Shown: positions 1-8,231 of the stretch, piece by piece
Layout of the letters: each line of letters starts with the position of its first letter
How positions within the stretch are numbered: position 1 is the stretch's first letter
Assembly (NCBI GenBank): GCA_027600665.1
Contig: JADGJL010000002.1
Location: 283,631 to 347,630, forward strand
Length of the DNA stretch: 64,000 nucleotides
From: Irineochytrium annulatum
Taxonomy: Eukaryota > Chytridiomycota > Chytridiomycetes > Chytridiales > Chytridiaceae
Reading direction: 5' to 3'
Notes under the pieces: model-generated
Databases searched by the model: none
What the model was told of the DNA's origin: nothing
The model's input: only the letters and a program-made list of their open reading frames with translations
Made by a program: the position numbers and the translations under genes

Positions 1-633
1 TCCATCCACGCCAGATTCCAGCATCATCGCTTGGGACTGGACACGGTTAGGTGCACCAAACAATGTAATCAACGGATAGAGACAATATACACCGAGATCC
101 ATTAACGCACCATTGGCGAGTTCAGGCTTGAACGCGTTCAGGACAATCCCTTCTTTGTACTTGTCGTAACGCGAAGAATACTGAGAGTATCCTGCTACGT
201 ATTTGCGGACAGGACCGATTTTATGCAGGTTTTCCTGCACCATTTTGAACTGGGGAACAAGAGTAGATTTCATCGCTTCCATAAGCAGAACCTGATGTTC
301 TTGTGCTGTATCGATCATACTCCGAACTTCGGCGCTATTTGCAGCCAGAGGTTTCTCGCACAATACATGTTTGCCATTTCTCAGAAAAAGTTCAGCCTGC
401 TCTGCATGAACCGTATTCGGTGTTGCAATGTAGACTGCATCGATCACATCACTTGCCGCCAACTCTTCCAGATCGGTGAAGCGATGCTCAACATCATATT
501 TATCTGCAAATGCATTAGCCTTATCTTCAGTTCTTGAATACACGGCGGTTAATTTGAATCCTTCAACCTGTGCTGCGGCTTCAAGAAGCCTTTCTGTAAT
601 CCAGTTGGTACCCACTACGCCAAAACGAACCAT
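1..633 (-). CDS. Gfo/Idh/MocA family oxidoreductase, partial (C-terminus beyond window)
   Basis: Reading from the ATG at 633 towards position 1 gives an open frame of 211 codons that runs off the window. It opens with MVRFGVVGTNW, a Rossmann GxxG-type dinucleotide site, and carries the family motif CEKPLAAN near residue 93, where the Lys of EKP is the usual catalytic/NAD-binding residue. The family oxidises or reduces sugars, inositols and similar polyols with NAD(P). An AGAGGTAGG ribosome binding site lies just upstream of the start. It is divergent from the adaA pair, with a dispersed repeat in between. The substrate cannot be told from sequence; two further members of the family lie at 2584-3690 and 4592-5764. 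Confidence 0.9.
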   Translation of the reverse strand, partial: MVRFGVVGTNWITERLLEAAAQVEGFKLTAVYSRTEDKANAFADKYDVEHRFTDLEELAASDVIDAVYIATPNTVHAEQAELFLRNGKHVLCEKPLAANSAEVRSMIDTAQEHQVLLMEAMKSTLVPQFKMVQENLHKIGPVRKYVAGYSQYSSRYDKYKEGIVLNAFKPELANGALMDLGVYCLYPLITLFGAPNRVQSQAMMLESGVDG

Positions 634-673
634 GCCTACCTACCTCTTTCATCTATAAATTTCATTTGAGTTC

Positions 674-866
674 TATATGAATCCAACTAAAGTATCTACA
701 CTTACCACTCCGATGACAGAATAACCTTCCGATCGCTGTTATCCCCAGATTTTTTTTAATTCCCTTCTTCAAAGGGAAAATCCGGGGATAAAGGCGAACG
801 CTTCGCTTCTTCACGTTATTTCCGTCCTCTCCGTTCTCGTGTAGAAAGTTTAGTTGAACCTATATA
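674..866. repeat. Dispersed MITE-like repeat, full copy A
   Basis: About 193 bp. The ends form an inverted repeat: the left end reads TATATGAATCCAACTAAAG and the right end, on the opposite strand, reads TATATAGGTTCAACTAAAC, both followed by a TACAC block. The centre is a long hairpin built from TTATCCCC/GGGGATAA and TTCCCTT/AAGGGAA arms. A near-identical copy lies inverted at 30451-30640, and half copies lie at 2421-2505 and 20812-20878. No ORF with transposase features is inside. It fills most of the 382-bp gap between the partial Gfo gene (start 633) and adaA (start 1016). Confidence 0.85.
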
Positions 867-1015
867 ACCTTTTATACCATCTTGTATATTGTAGCTCATA
901 TTTCATTCAGATTGAAGAAAGGTACGGTATCCCAGATATTGATATCTTGCTTTTTAAGCTAAAACTTCGTCAATCCCTTGGAATCAGGGGTATAATTAGA
1001 GATGAGGTGATCACC

Positions 1016-1600
1016 ATGGAAAGTCCGGATCAAGATCGCATACTGCCCAAATCGATAGATGAAAAATACTGGCGTGCCATCATCCACAACGATAATTCTT
1101 ATGATGGAACGTTCTTTTACGGTGTGCAGACAACAGGCATTTTCTGCCGCCCTTCCTGTAAGTCCAGAGCACCCAAAGCTGAAAATGTGCTGATATTTCA
1201 ACGTGTTGAAGAAGCGTTGGCACGAAAGTTCAGGCCCTGCAAACGTTGTAAACCTACAGGGGAGCGGGTACCTGATCAGGAGTGGATATATGGGATCACC
1301 GATTACATTGAACATCATTACGCCGAACCGCTAACCCTGGATGTCCTTGCCACCGTGAGTCATGGCAGCCCTTATCATCTGCATCGTGTATTCAAGCGGA
1401 TTACAGGCCGCACACCGGTTCAATATATTCAGGATAAACGAGTGACCGAAGCCCGGAAGTTGCTTGAACATACCAGACTAACCGTCACGGATATTGGACG
1501 CCAGGTCGGTATACCTAACTCGGCTTATTTCATTACTGTATTTCGCAAACACACAGGTCTTACACCTGCACATTACCGCGAAAGGTATGACAACTCATGA
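1016..1600 (+). CDS. adaA: AdaA-type methylphosphotriester-DNA methyltransferase / AraC-family activator
   Basis: 194 aa. The N-terminal Ada zinc domain shows the four cysteines in FCRPSC (near residue 43) and CKRC (near 76), in the order used by Ada proteins, where one Cys irreversibly accepts a methyl group from alkylated DNA phosphates. Residues 90-190 form an AraC-type double helix-turn-helix with a typical PVQYIQDKRVTEARKLL segment and a C-terminal FRKHTGLTPAHYR. In Bacillus, AdaA acts as sensor and activator of alkylation repair genes. An open frame extends upstream to 854, but the ATG at 1016 is preceded by GATGAGGTGATCACC, so I start there. A TATAAT lies at 991-996, very close to the RBS. 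The gene overlaps the next one by ATGA. No adaB-like methyltransferase follows. Confidence 0.9.
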   Translation: MESPDQDRILPKSIDEKYWRAIIHNDNSYDGTFFYGVQTTGIFCRPSCKSRAPKAENVLIFQRVEEALARKFRPCKRCKPTGERVPDQEWIYGITDYIEHHYAEPLTLDVLATVSHGSPYHLHRVFKRITGRTPVQYIQDKRVTEARKLLEHTRLTVTDIGRQVGIPNSAYFITVFRKHTGLTPAHYRERYDNS

Positions 1601-2415
1601 AAACCAACCTTTCTTACAAAGTACCTAAAACGTTACTGAACAAAGGAACAGGTTTCCTTAATGGATATACACATACGTTGAATCCTTACACAGGCTGCGC
1701 CTTCGGTTGTTCCTATTGTTATGTCAGACAGATGCCAGTCTCTCTATTTCGCAAAGAGGATTGGGGGAGCTGGGTTGATGTGAAACAGGAGGCCTCCCGA
1801 GTGTTCGCCAAAGAATTGCAGCGTGCCCTGGCGAAAGGGAAAGTCACACTGTTCATGTCATCCAGTACAGACCCGTATCAACCCGCTGAGTACAAGGAGT
1901 GTATCACGCGTTCATTGCTTGAAACGATGGTACAGTATCCGCCCGATTTTGTATTGGTCCAAACCCGCAGTCCCCTCGTTACCCGAGATATAGATCTCTT
2001 ACTACAGTTAGGAGACCGGGTTCGGGTCAGTATGACTGTCGAGACGGATTTGGACGATATGCGCAAACATTTCAGTCCTTCTGCTCCACCGATTGCAGGC
2101 CGATTACGTGCATTGGAACAGTTGCGGGATGCCGGAATACCCACACAGGTTGCGATTGCTCCCGTATTACCCAGCAGTGAGGATTTTGCAGCCATCTTGA
2201 GACCTCTCGTTCAGCGTGTATGCATTGACGATTATTTCATGGGCGATGGCAGTGAGGGCAAGCGCACCCGGCGACTCGGCATGGAGTCGCTCTACCAGCA
2301 AGTGGGGATGGCGGACTGGTATCATCCAGATGCGTATCAGATCGTCGTTGAGCGGATGAAAGACTATTTTGCCGAGGATGAAATCTGGATCAGTCAGGCT
2401 GGATTCGAGCCGTAA
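1597..2415 (+). CDS. Radical SAM protein of the SPL (spore photoproduct lyase-like) family
   Basis: 272 aa. The motif GCAFGCSYCYV (residues 33-43) supplies a CX3CX2C iron-sulfur site, the spacing that marks radical SAM enzymes. The start KVPKTLLNKG and NPYTGCAFGCSYCY are typical of the DNA-repair photolyase / SPL-like family, which includes spore photoproduct lyase and many uncharacterised relatives. It is shorter than true SplB (about 340 aa), so the substrate is uncertain. The start ATG overlaps the adaA stop (ATGA), implying translational coupling and a role in the same DNA-damage response; this is inference from context. A half-copy of the dispersed repeat begins 6 bp after its stop. Confidence 0.85.
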   Translation: MKTNLSYKVPKTLLNKGTGFLNGYTHTLNPYTGCAFGCSYCYVRQMPVSLFRKEDWGSWVDVKQEASRVFAKELQRALAKGKVTLFMSSSTDPYQPAEYKECITRSLLETMVQYPPDFVLVQTRSPLVTRDIDLLLQLGDRVRVSMTVETDLDDMRKHFSPSAPPIAGRLRALEQLRDAGIPTQVAIAPVLPSSEDFAAILRPLVQRVCIDDYFMGDGSEGKRTRRLGMESLYQQVGMADWYHPDAYQIVVERMKDYFAEDEIWISQAGFEP

Positions 2416-2420
2416 ATGAC

Positions 2421-2505
2421 TATATAAGTTGTACCAAAGAATATTTACACTGGACACTCCGATGACAGAACAACCTTCCGATCGCAGTTATCCCCAGATT
2501 TCTTG
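2421..2505. repeat. Dispersed MITE-like repeat, half copy B
   Basis: Starts with TATATAAGTTGTACCAAAG and continues through TTTACACTGGACACTCCGAT and ATCGCAGTTATCCCCAGATT, matching the left half of copy A almost base for base. It stops inside the central hairpin. The right half is missing and the sequence runs directly into a transcription terminator. It lies 6 bp after the stop of the radical SAM gene. Confidence 0.75.
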
Positions 2506-2517
2506 GATTTAATAAAA

Positions 2518-2555
2518 AATAGCCCCTTTCCTGATTTGCAGGAAAAGGGGCTATT
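2518..2555 (-). terminator. Rho-independent terminator of the lacI-Gfo-ThuA-Gfo operon
   Basis: Stem AATAGCCCCTTTCCTG / CAGGAAAAGGGGCTATT with a 5-nt loop. Read on the minus strand it is followed by TTTTTTATT. It lies about 30 bp downstream of the minus-strand gene ending at 2584 and also faces the convergent radical SAM gene. Confidence 0.85.
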
Positions 2556-2583
2556 CGTTATGACATAAACAATAATGGCTATC

Positions 2584-3690
2584 TTACTTATCCAATGTAT
2601 ACAATGGCAGATCCGCTGGCAATGCAGCCGGGCGCTGACACGAGCTTTTCATCTGGTAGAAAGTCTGTTCGTCGGATGAATCGTGGAATGCCCACATGGC
2701 CTCAAGAACATGGTATGCCAGTTCCCCACTCGCCCGATGTGCACGTCCGCTATGAGCTGCATAGGCCATATCTGCCACACCAATGCCGCGAGTATTTTCC
2801 TGATACCCTGGTAGAAGCGGAACTTCCGTCCATTCCTGTTCACCCAGCAAGCGGTAACGAACTGGACCGCCGAAGGTGTTGGGATCAGGTACCTGCAATG
2901 TGCCGTGCGTGCCATATATCTCGATCGGTGGCAGTGCACTTCCACCAAATACGTCAAAGCTCGTAATCAGCGTGCCAATGGCACCCTGCTCAAACTGCAA
3001 CAGACCCGTGACGTGAGTTGGAATTTCGACGGGAACCACTTGGCCTCTCTTTTTCTCACTCGTAATCGTGCGCTCTTCCATGGCTTTACCTGTCATGCCC
3101 GCAATGGACTTGATCGGCCCCATCAGTTGAACCAATGCCGTGAGGTAGTACGGACCCATGTCGAACATTGGCCCACCGCCTGACGCGTAATAAAACTCCG
3201 GATCTGGGTGCCAGTGCTCATGACCACGGCTCATCATAAATGCGGTCGCCGCTACCGGCTTGCCGATCACTCCTTCCTCCACCAATTGAAGTGAAGTCTG
3301 GATGCCTGATCCAAAGAACGTCTCTGGTGCGCAGCCTACGAGCAGTCCTTTACGCTTTGCTGTTTCGAGCACAGCCTGACCTTCCTCACGGGTAACTGCG
3401 AGCGGTTTCTCCACATAGACATGTTTGCCTGATTCGAGTGCCCGCAAGCATACATCCGCATGAACGGAAGGTATCGTCAGGTTGATGATCAGCTCAATCT
3501 CGGGATCAGCCAAGATTTCATCCACGCTGTATACGTTTGGCACGTTATAGGCTGCAGCCTGCTCCTCTGCACGTTTCCGATCAATATCCGCAACAGCAAC
3601 AAGTTCCAGCACCTCGAACCGGTGACAGTTTTCCATATATATACCGCTGATTTTACCGCAGCCAATAATGCCTACTTTCATTGTTTTCAT
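2584..3690 (-). CDS. Gfo/Idh/MocA family oxidoreductase
   Basis: 368 aa, the usual length for the family. The N-terminus MKVGIIGCGKISGIY is the NAD(P)-binding Rossmann site; YVEKPLAVT near residue 94 is the conserved EKP motif; the C-terminal alpha/beta domain contains the ASGGGPMFDMGPYYL segment typical of these sugar dehydrogenases. The start at 3690 has AAGGGAG 8 nt upstream; an ATG three codons later is also possible. It is the last gene of a four-gene minus-strand operon (LacI regulator, Gfo, ThuA, Gfo). Pairing with ThuA suggests oxidation and remodelling of a carbohydrate, but the substrate is not recognisable. Confidence 0.88.
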   Translation of the reverse strand: MKTMKVGIIGCGKISGIYMENCHRFEVLELVAVADIDRKRAEEQAAAYNVPNVYSVDEILADPEIELIINLTIPSVHADVCLRALESGKHVYVEKPLAVTREEGQAVLETAKRKGLLVGCAPETFFGSGIQTSLQLVEEGVIGKPVAATAFMMSRGHEHWHPDPEFYYASGGGPMFDMGPYYLTALVQLMGPIKSIAGMTGKAMEERTITSEKKRGQVVPVEIPTHVTGLLQFEQGAIGTLITSFDVFGGSALPPIEIYGTHGTLQVPDPNTFGGPVRYRLLGEQEWTEVPLLPGYQENTRGIGVADMAYAAHSGRAHRASGELAYHVLEAMWAFHDSSDEQTFYQMKSSCQRPAALPADLPLYTLDK

Positions 3691-3786
3691 GCCTGGGGCT
3701 CCCTTCGCCGTGGATCAGAAATGGTTTATCCATTGAGGATGAATTGTTGACACTGAAGTTACGTTTGCAATCAAACTACGATCTCA

Positions 3787-4512
3787 TTAGTTCTGGTTGT
3801 CCGCCATACCTGTATACACTTCGGTTGCTGTACTTACTCGACTCTTGGCAAGTTCCTTGCCTGCTGCTGTCCATTTGAAACCACTGCGCATCATTTCAGT
3901 CACAGGTTTCATGTCTACAATGTCTGCATGGTGTCCCAGTGAGTTGTAAAATACCCGTCCTGCTCCCCATCGTTTCGTCCAGACAACAGGCATATCTACG
4001 GGTCCATTCGCTGCATGCGGACCACTTACCACTGGAAAACGAGTTGTGGCCAACACTTCCACGGCCGGGTCAACGTGCAGGTAATACTGTTCACTTTTCA
4101 CCTGAAAATCTTCAATATGATCCAATAACGGGCTGGAGCCACGCTTCATGTTCACCATGTATTCCACACCATCGTTACCTGGATGGGCAACCCATTGTCC
4201 ACCCGTCATAAACTGCCAGTCCACGTTATTTCGGAAGGCATCACACATCCCGCCATGAAGACCAGCCAAGCCCACACCGCTCTGAACAGCCGCTGATACG
4301 TTATTGACCAGTTCCTGCTCAATCTGCCCCATCGTCCACAATGGGACGATCAGATCCAGACCCAGCAACTTCTCTGCATCTGCATAAGACTCCAACGTAT
4401 TCGAGACTTCAACCTCGAACTGCTCTTCCTTCAAAATGCGCTCAAAAATCGCTGCTACCTGCTCCGGTTCATGACCATCCCAGCCGCCCCATACAATCAG
4501 TGCTTTACTCAT
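3787..4512 (-). CDS. ThuA domain-containing protein
   Basis: 241 aa, a single ThuA-like (class I glutamine amidotransferase fold) domain. Visible family features are MSKALIVWGGWDGHEPEQV at the start, GVGLAGLHGGMCDAF near residue 84 and VWTKRWGAGRVFYNSLGHH near 181. ThuA was named from trehalose utilisation in Rhizobium; many relatives sit beside Gfo/Idh/MocA enzymes in sugar or polyol operons, and their reaction is generally unknown. It lies between two such oxidoreductases here. The RBS is weak (GCGAGTGA), which may mean coupling to the gene upstream, 79 bp away. Confidence 0.85.
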   Translation of the reverse strand: MSKALIVWGGWDGHEPEQVAAIFERILKEEQFEVEVSNTLESYADAEKLLGLDLIVPLWTMGQIEQELVNNVSAAVQSGVGLAGLHGGMCDAFRNNVDWQFMTGGQWVAHPGNDGVEYMVNMKRGSSPLLDHIEDFQVKSEQYYLHVDPAVEVLATTRFPVVSGPHAANGPVDMPVVWTKRWGAGRVFYNSLGHHADIVDMKPVTEMMRSGFKWTAAGKELAKSRVSTATEVYTGMADNQN

Positions 4513-4591
4513 CGTTTTATCACTCGCTTTCGGATATTTTAGTTGTGTTCAACTCTAATCCTGACGTCTCTGTCTCGCTGTCCATCTTTGC

Positions 4592-5764
4592 TCACATTTC
4601 TTCAAGCGTCACCCAGCGCCGCTCCGTCACCGAACGTTCCACCGCTTCCAGTACAGCCTGACAAGCGACCCCATCGTGGAAACTCGGTGATGGTTGTCGT
4701 CCTTCAGAGATCGCAGTTACCAACTCCAGCATCTCATGGGTGAACGTGTGCTCGAATCCAATCGTATGTCCGGCAGGCCACCAGGCTTCGGCATATTTGT
4801 GTGCAGGATCAGTTGCCAGTACACGGCGGAATCCCTGTACGTCCTCTTCATCCTTTGTAAAATATACCTCCAGTTCGTTCATCCGCTCAAAATCAAACCG
4901 TACACTCCCGAGACTGCCATTAATCTCAAACGAGTTCGTACTGCGATGTCCCGCTGCAAAGCGTGTTGCTTCAAAGCTGCCCAGCGCACCTCCTGCGAAT
5001 CGTGCCAGGAACAGCGTCGCGTCGTCAACGGTCACTTCTCCTTTCGGTGCATCCGCATTCGAACTGCCCTTAGCGCTCAGTCCTGTCATCTCGGCTGCGA
5101 GCGGTCGTTCTTTGATGAATGTTTCGCTCATACCGATAACTTCCTGGAATTCACCAACAAGGAAACGAGCCAGATCGATTAAGTGCGCGCCCAGATCCCC
5201 ATGGGAACCGGAGCCAGCCACTTCTTTTTGCAAACGCCATACCAGCGGGAACGAAGGGTCCATGATCCAGTCCTGCAAGAAAAAAGCACGGAAATGATAG
5301 ATCTTACCCAGTCTTCCGCTCTCCACCAGATCCTTCGCTAATTGCACCGCTGGTGAGAAACGGTAGTTGAACCCGACCATATGTGCGACTCCAGCATCCT
5401 CTGCGGCCTGAAGCATCTCACGCGAATCCGCGAGGGACAGAGCCAGTGGTTTCTCACAAAAAAGGTGCTTGCCCTGACGGGCTGCTTCCAACGCAATTTC
5501 CTTATGGGCATCACTTGGCGCGTTAATATCAATCAGATCGATATCATCCCGCTTCACCAGTTCGCGCCAATCCGTTACACTTTCGGACCAGCCGAACTGA
5601 TTCGCTGCCTCCTGCACTCCCTGCTCGTTACGTCCACAGATCACAGACATCTCAGGCTGCAGCGGAGCAGACGGGAAAAACATCGGCAGACTGCGATAAG
5701 CATTACTGTGGGCCTTTCCCATAAATTTGTATCCAACCATTCCGACACGAAGACGATTTGACAT
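4592..5764 (-). CDS. Gfo/Idh/MocA family oxidoreductase
   Basis: 390 aa from the ATG at 5764. This start has AAAGGAGG exactly 8 nt upstream; an ATG two codons earlier (5770) is only 2 nt from the RBS, and the frame is open further up to 5803. The N-terminus SNRLRVGMVGYKFMGKAHSN is a Rossmann NAD site, and LFCEKPLALS near residue 97 is the EKP motif. SGSHGDLGAHLIDLARFLVG near residue 185 is the typical substrate-domain helix with its conserved Asp and His. It is the second gene of the operon, 54 bp after the LacI gene. It is more like inositol-type dehydrogenases than the third-position paralogue, but substrate assignment is not possible. Confidence 0.88.
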   Translation of the reverse strand: MSNRLRVGMVGYKFMGKAHSNAYRSLPMFFPSAPLQPEMSVICGRNEQGVQEAANQFGWSESVTDWRELVKRDDIDLIDINAPSDAHKEIALEAARQGKHLFCEKPLALSLADSREMLQAAEDAGVAHMVGFNYRFSPAVQLAKDLVESGRLGKIYHFRAFFLQDWIMDPSFPLVWRLQKEVAGSGSHGDLGAHLIDLARFLVGEFQEVIGMSETFIKERPLAAEMTGLSAKGSSNADAPKGEVTVDDATLFLARFAGGALGSFEATRFAAGHRSTNSFEINGSLGSVRFDFERMNELEVYFTKDEEDVQGFRRVLATDPAHKYAEAWWPAGHTIGFEHTFTHEMLELVTAISEGRQPSPSFHDGVACQAVLEAVERSVTERRWVTLEEM

Positions 5765-5818
5765 GGTCATTTCCTCCTTTGGAATAATAAAAATTCTTTT
5801 CATATGTGTACCAATAAA

Positions 5819-6868
5819 CTATCGACGGATAGAAGAAGCACGGATGATCAGTTCGGTAGGCAACAACGCTCTCACTGATTCGGTTACCGTTGAAACAGGG
5901 TTATTCGCTTGATGCGTCTCACCCACAGACACATGCATAACCTTCGATGCTGCAAGTTCACCCATCTCAAAAAATGGAACCCTGACGCTGCTCAGCGGCG
6001 GAACCGCCATCTCGGCGGCATCGGAGTCGTCATAACCCACAAATGCCGGAAAATCCGCAGGCCCTATTCCCCGCTCACGCAAACCATGCATGACACCAAT
6101 GGCCATCCGGTCATTGGCCGCAAATACAGCATCAATCTCATGTAGCCGATCTGCTACAATCGCTGCCGCCTCAATGCCGCTTCGTCTGCTATAATTTCCC
6201 TCAAGCAACAGACTCGGGTCCAGTTCCATACCTGCTTCTTGCAGACCAAGACGGACACCTTCCATTCGTTCCTGGCTGTTGGAATAGCTGTCTGGACCAT
6301 TGAGAAAAGCGATTTGACGATACCCCTGATCCGTCAGATGTCGTATGGCAAGCCTGCTGCCTACCACATGATCCGCATCCACTTCCGTAAACGATTGGCC
6401 CGCAAAATGCTGATTCATAACACAGAACGGGTGTCCTTCCTGGTGAAGCTGCTGCATGGCTGCCAGTTCTTCATGTTCATCTCTGGCACCAAGGATAATG
6501 CAAGCGTCCACTTTCTGACGCCGGAACAGATCCGTATAATTCATTACTTCACCGGGTGTCCGGAACATAACCAGCAGATCCATGCCATGGTCTCTGGCTT
6601 TGCTTCCAATCCCACTCAGCATTTCCGAGAAAAAATACGCCGAGAACAGATGCGCCTTCGGAACATAAGGTAATACCACGCCAAGGTTCCCGCTTTTACT
6701 TCTGGCAAAACTGCGAGCAAGAGCGCTGGGCACATAGCCTAACTGATCGGAAGCTTCAAGAACCTTGCGGCGTGTCTCTTCTTTAATAGGACCTACCCCA
6801 TTAAGCACCCGGGAGACCGTTGCCTCGGAAACACCCGCAAGATCAGCCACTTCTTTACGAGATGCCAT
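5819..6868 (-). CDS. LacI family transcriptional regulator
   Basis: 349 aa. The N-terminal helix-turn-helix reads ASRKEVADLAGVSEATVSRV (residues 2-21), followed by the hinge helix YVPSALARSFA and a periplasmic-binding-protein-like sugar domain with FVGYDDSDAAEMAVPPLSSV near residue 280. A TTG nine bases upstream extends the frame to 6877 but overlaps the RBS (AAAGGG at 6878-6883), so the ATG at 6868, 9 nt from it, is preferred. It is the first gene of its own operon with two Gfo oxidoreductases and ThuA. A 16-bp palindrome at its promoter suggests autoregulation, with induction by the sugar ligand. Confidence 0.92.
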   Translation of the reverse strand: MASRKEVADLAGVSEATVSRVLNGVGPIKEETRRKVLEASDQLGYVPSALARSFARSKSGNLGVVLPYVPKAHLFSAYFFSEMLSGIGSKARDHGMDLLVMFRTPGEVMNYTDLFRRQKVDACIILGARDEHEELAAMQQLHQEGHPFCVMNQHFAGQSFTEVDADHVVGSRLAIRHLTDQGYRQIAFLNGPDSYSNSQERMEGVRLGLQEAGMELDPSLLLEGNYSRRSGIEAAAIVADRLHEIDAVFAANDRMAIGVMHGLRERGIGPADFPAFVGYDDSDAAEMAVPPLSSVRVPFFEMGELAASKVMHVSVGETHQANNPVSTVTESVRALLPTELIIRASSIRR

Positions 6869-6926
6869 GAATTTCAACCCTTTCTAGCTCATCATTAAAT
6901 CATATAATGGTTAAAAATAAATATTT

Positions 6927-6969
6927 ATGTACGCGCGTACATTTTCTCATGCCATGTAACCGTTGTCAA
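6927..6969 (-). promoter_or_regulatory. Promoter and palindromic operator of the lacI operon
   Basis: On the minus strand TTGACA (6969-6964) is followed after 17 bp by GAAAAT (6946-6941). The perfect 16-bp palindrome ATGTACGCGCGTACAT (6927-6942) overlaps the end of the -10 and the start-site region, as expected of a LacI-family repressor operator with a central CG. The distance to the LacI start is about 60 bp. Confidence 0.7.
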
Positions 6970-6984
6970 TGCTTTTAACACAAA

Positions 6985-7026
6985 AAATAATGAGGGCTGT
7001 GGATTAATCCAAGCCCTCATTATTAT
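6985..7026 (-). terminator. Rho-independent terminator of glpX
   Basis: Arms AATAATGAGGGCT and AGCCCTCATTATT around a TGGATTAATCCA centre. On the minus strand it is followed by TTTTTTG. It lies about 120 bp downstream of the glpX stop. Confidence 0.8.
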
Positions 7027-7148
7027 CTTACCAGAGATGGTACTTTCAATGATTCAAGCACCTGTAACCTTAGGGGTTCAAGTTACTTATCAACACTCAA
7101 TACAACGATTTCAGTTGATCCTATTTGTTCAATTATGGAGAGTCCAGC

Positions 7149-8231
7149 TCACAACGTGGTTGTAACGCCATGATCAACGGAGGATTGACTAAACTCAGCC
7201 TGCTCCATCGTTTTCACAAGATTCGGAATGCGGTCCGATGGTTCTGGCGTGGATTGGAGCTGTCTTACCTTGTGCAGCACTTCTTTGTTAGGTAAGAAGT
7301 GTTGGGAACGAATAAAACGAATGGTTTTGGTTTTGGCACGCATGACAATCGAATCCGTCTCGGCGCGATCATCTGCAAGATACCGTACCCCTCCCAGAAT
7401 CTCACCTGGCGTCACTCCCGTTGCGGCAAAAATGACGTCCTCCGTACCGATCATATCCTGCATCGTTAACACTTTGTATGGATTATCAATCCCCATCTGC
7501 AGGCAGCGCTGGAATTCGTCGGCGTTGGCAGGCATCAGGCGACCTTGAATCTCGCCCCCAAGGCAAGATAACGCTGCGGCTGCCAGCACTCCTTCTGGCG
7601 CTCCTCCAGAACCGACATACAGATCAATGCCTGCCTCCGGGAAGGCCGGTGCCATTGCACCCGCCACATCACCGTCACTGAGGAACTTGATCCGCACGCC
7701 TACCTTGCGCAGGGTTTTAATTGTGCTCTCATGGCGCACACGATCCAGAATCATCACCGTTAGATCCGAGATGTTTTTGTTCAATGCGGTAGCGGCTTTC
7801 TCCAGTGTGACTTCAACCGGATCTTCAATGCTGACCTTGCCTACAAGTGCAGGTCCTACCGCCAATTTCTCCATATACATGTCCGGTGCGTGGAGCAGGT
7901 TACCTTTTCCCGCCACTGCAATAACCGATAGAGCGTTGTTTAGTCCTTTGGCCACGATTTCTGTACCTTCGAGCGGGTCTACAGCCACGTCAACCTCAGG
8001 CCCCTCAGCGTTGCCCACTTCCTCGCCGATGTACAACATGGGTGCTTCATCCATTTCTCCTTCACCGATTACCACCGTGCCGCGAATAGACACGGAATCG
8101 AACATGGCGCGCATGGCCAAAGTAGCCGCTTCATCTGCACTGTTCTTGTCACCTCGTCCCATCCAGGGTGCTGAAGCTAACGCAGCCAATTCTGTTACTC
8201 TGACAATTTCCAACGCCAGTTCGCGTTCCAT
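7149..8231 (-). CDS. glpX: Class II fructose-1,6-bisphosphatase GlpX
   Basis: 360 aa. It removes the 1-phosphate of fructose-1,6-bisphosphate in gluconeogenesis, in the cytoplasm, with a divalent metal. Family signatures seen are GRGDKNSADEAA near residue 25, VVIGEGEMDEAPML near 52 and VDVAVDPLEGTEI near 78, the metal and substrate sites of the GlpX family, plus YVGSGGAPEGVLAAAAL near 185. The frame is open to 8264, but AAGGAAG lies about 10 nt before the ATG of MERELALEI at 8231, which matches the family N-terminus. It is monocistronic, with its own terminator. The C-terminal tail of about 30 residues is not conserved. Confidence 0.95.
   Translation of the reverse strand: MERELALEIVRVTELAALASAPWMGRGDKNSADEAATLAMRAMFDSVSIRGTVVIGEGEMDEAPMLYIGEEVGNAEGPEVDVAVDPLEGTEIVAKGLNNALSVIAVAGKGNLLHAPDMYMEKLAVGPALVGKVSIEDPVEVTLEKAATALNKNISDLTVMILDRVRHESTIKTLRKVGVRIKFLSDGDVAGAMAPAFPEAGIDLYVGSGGAPEGVLAAAALSCLGGEIQGRLMPANADEFQRCLQMGIDNPYKVLTMQDMIGTEDVIFAATGVTPGEILGGVRYLADDRAETDSIVMRAKTKTIRFIRSQHFLPNKEVLHKVRQLQSTPEPSDRIPNLVKTMEQAEFSQSSVDHGVTTTL

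Noticed and set aside
7066..7115. Weak resemblance to the outer end of the dispersed repeat downstream of glpX
   Set aside because: Only short scattered matches; the conserved core is absent.
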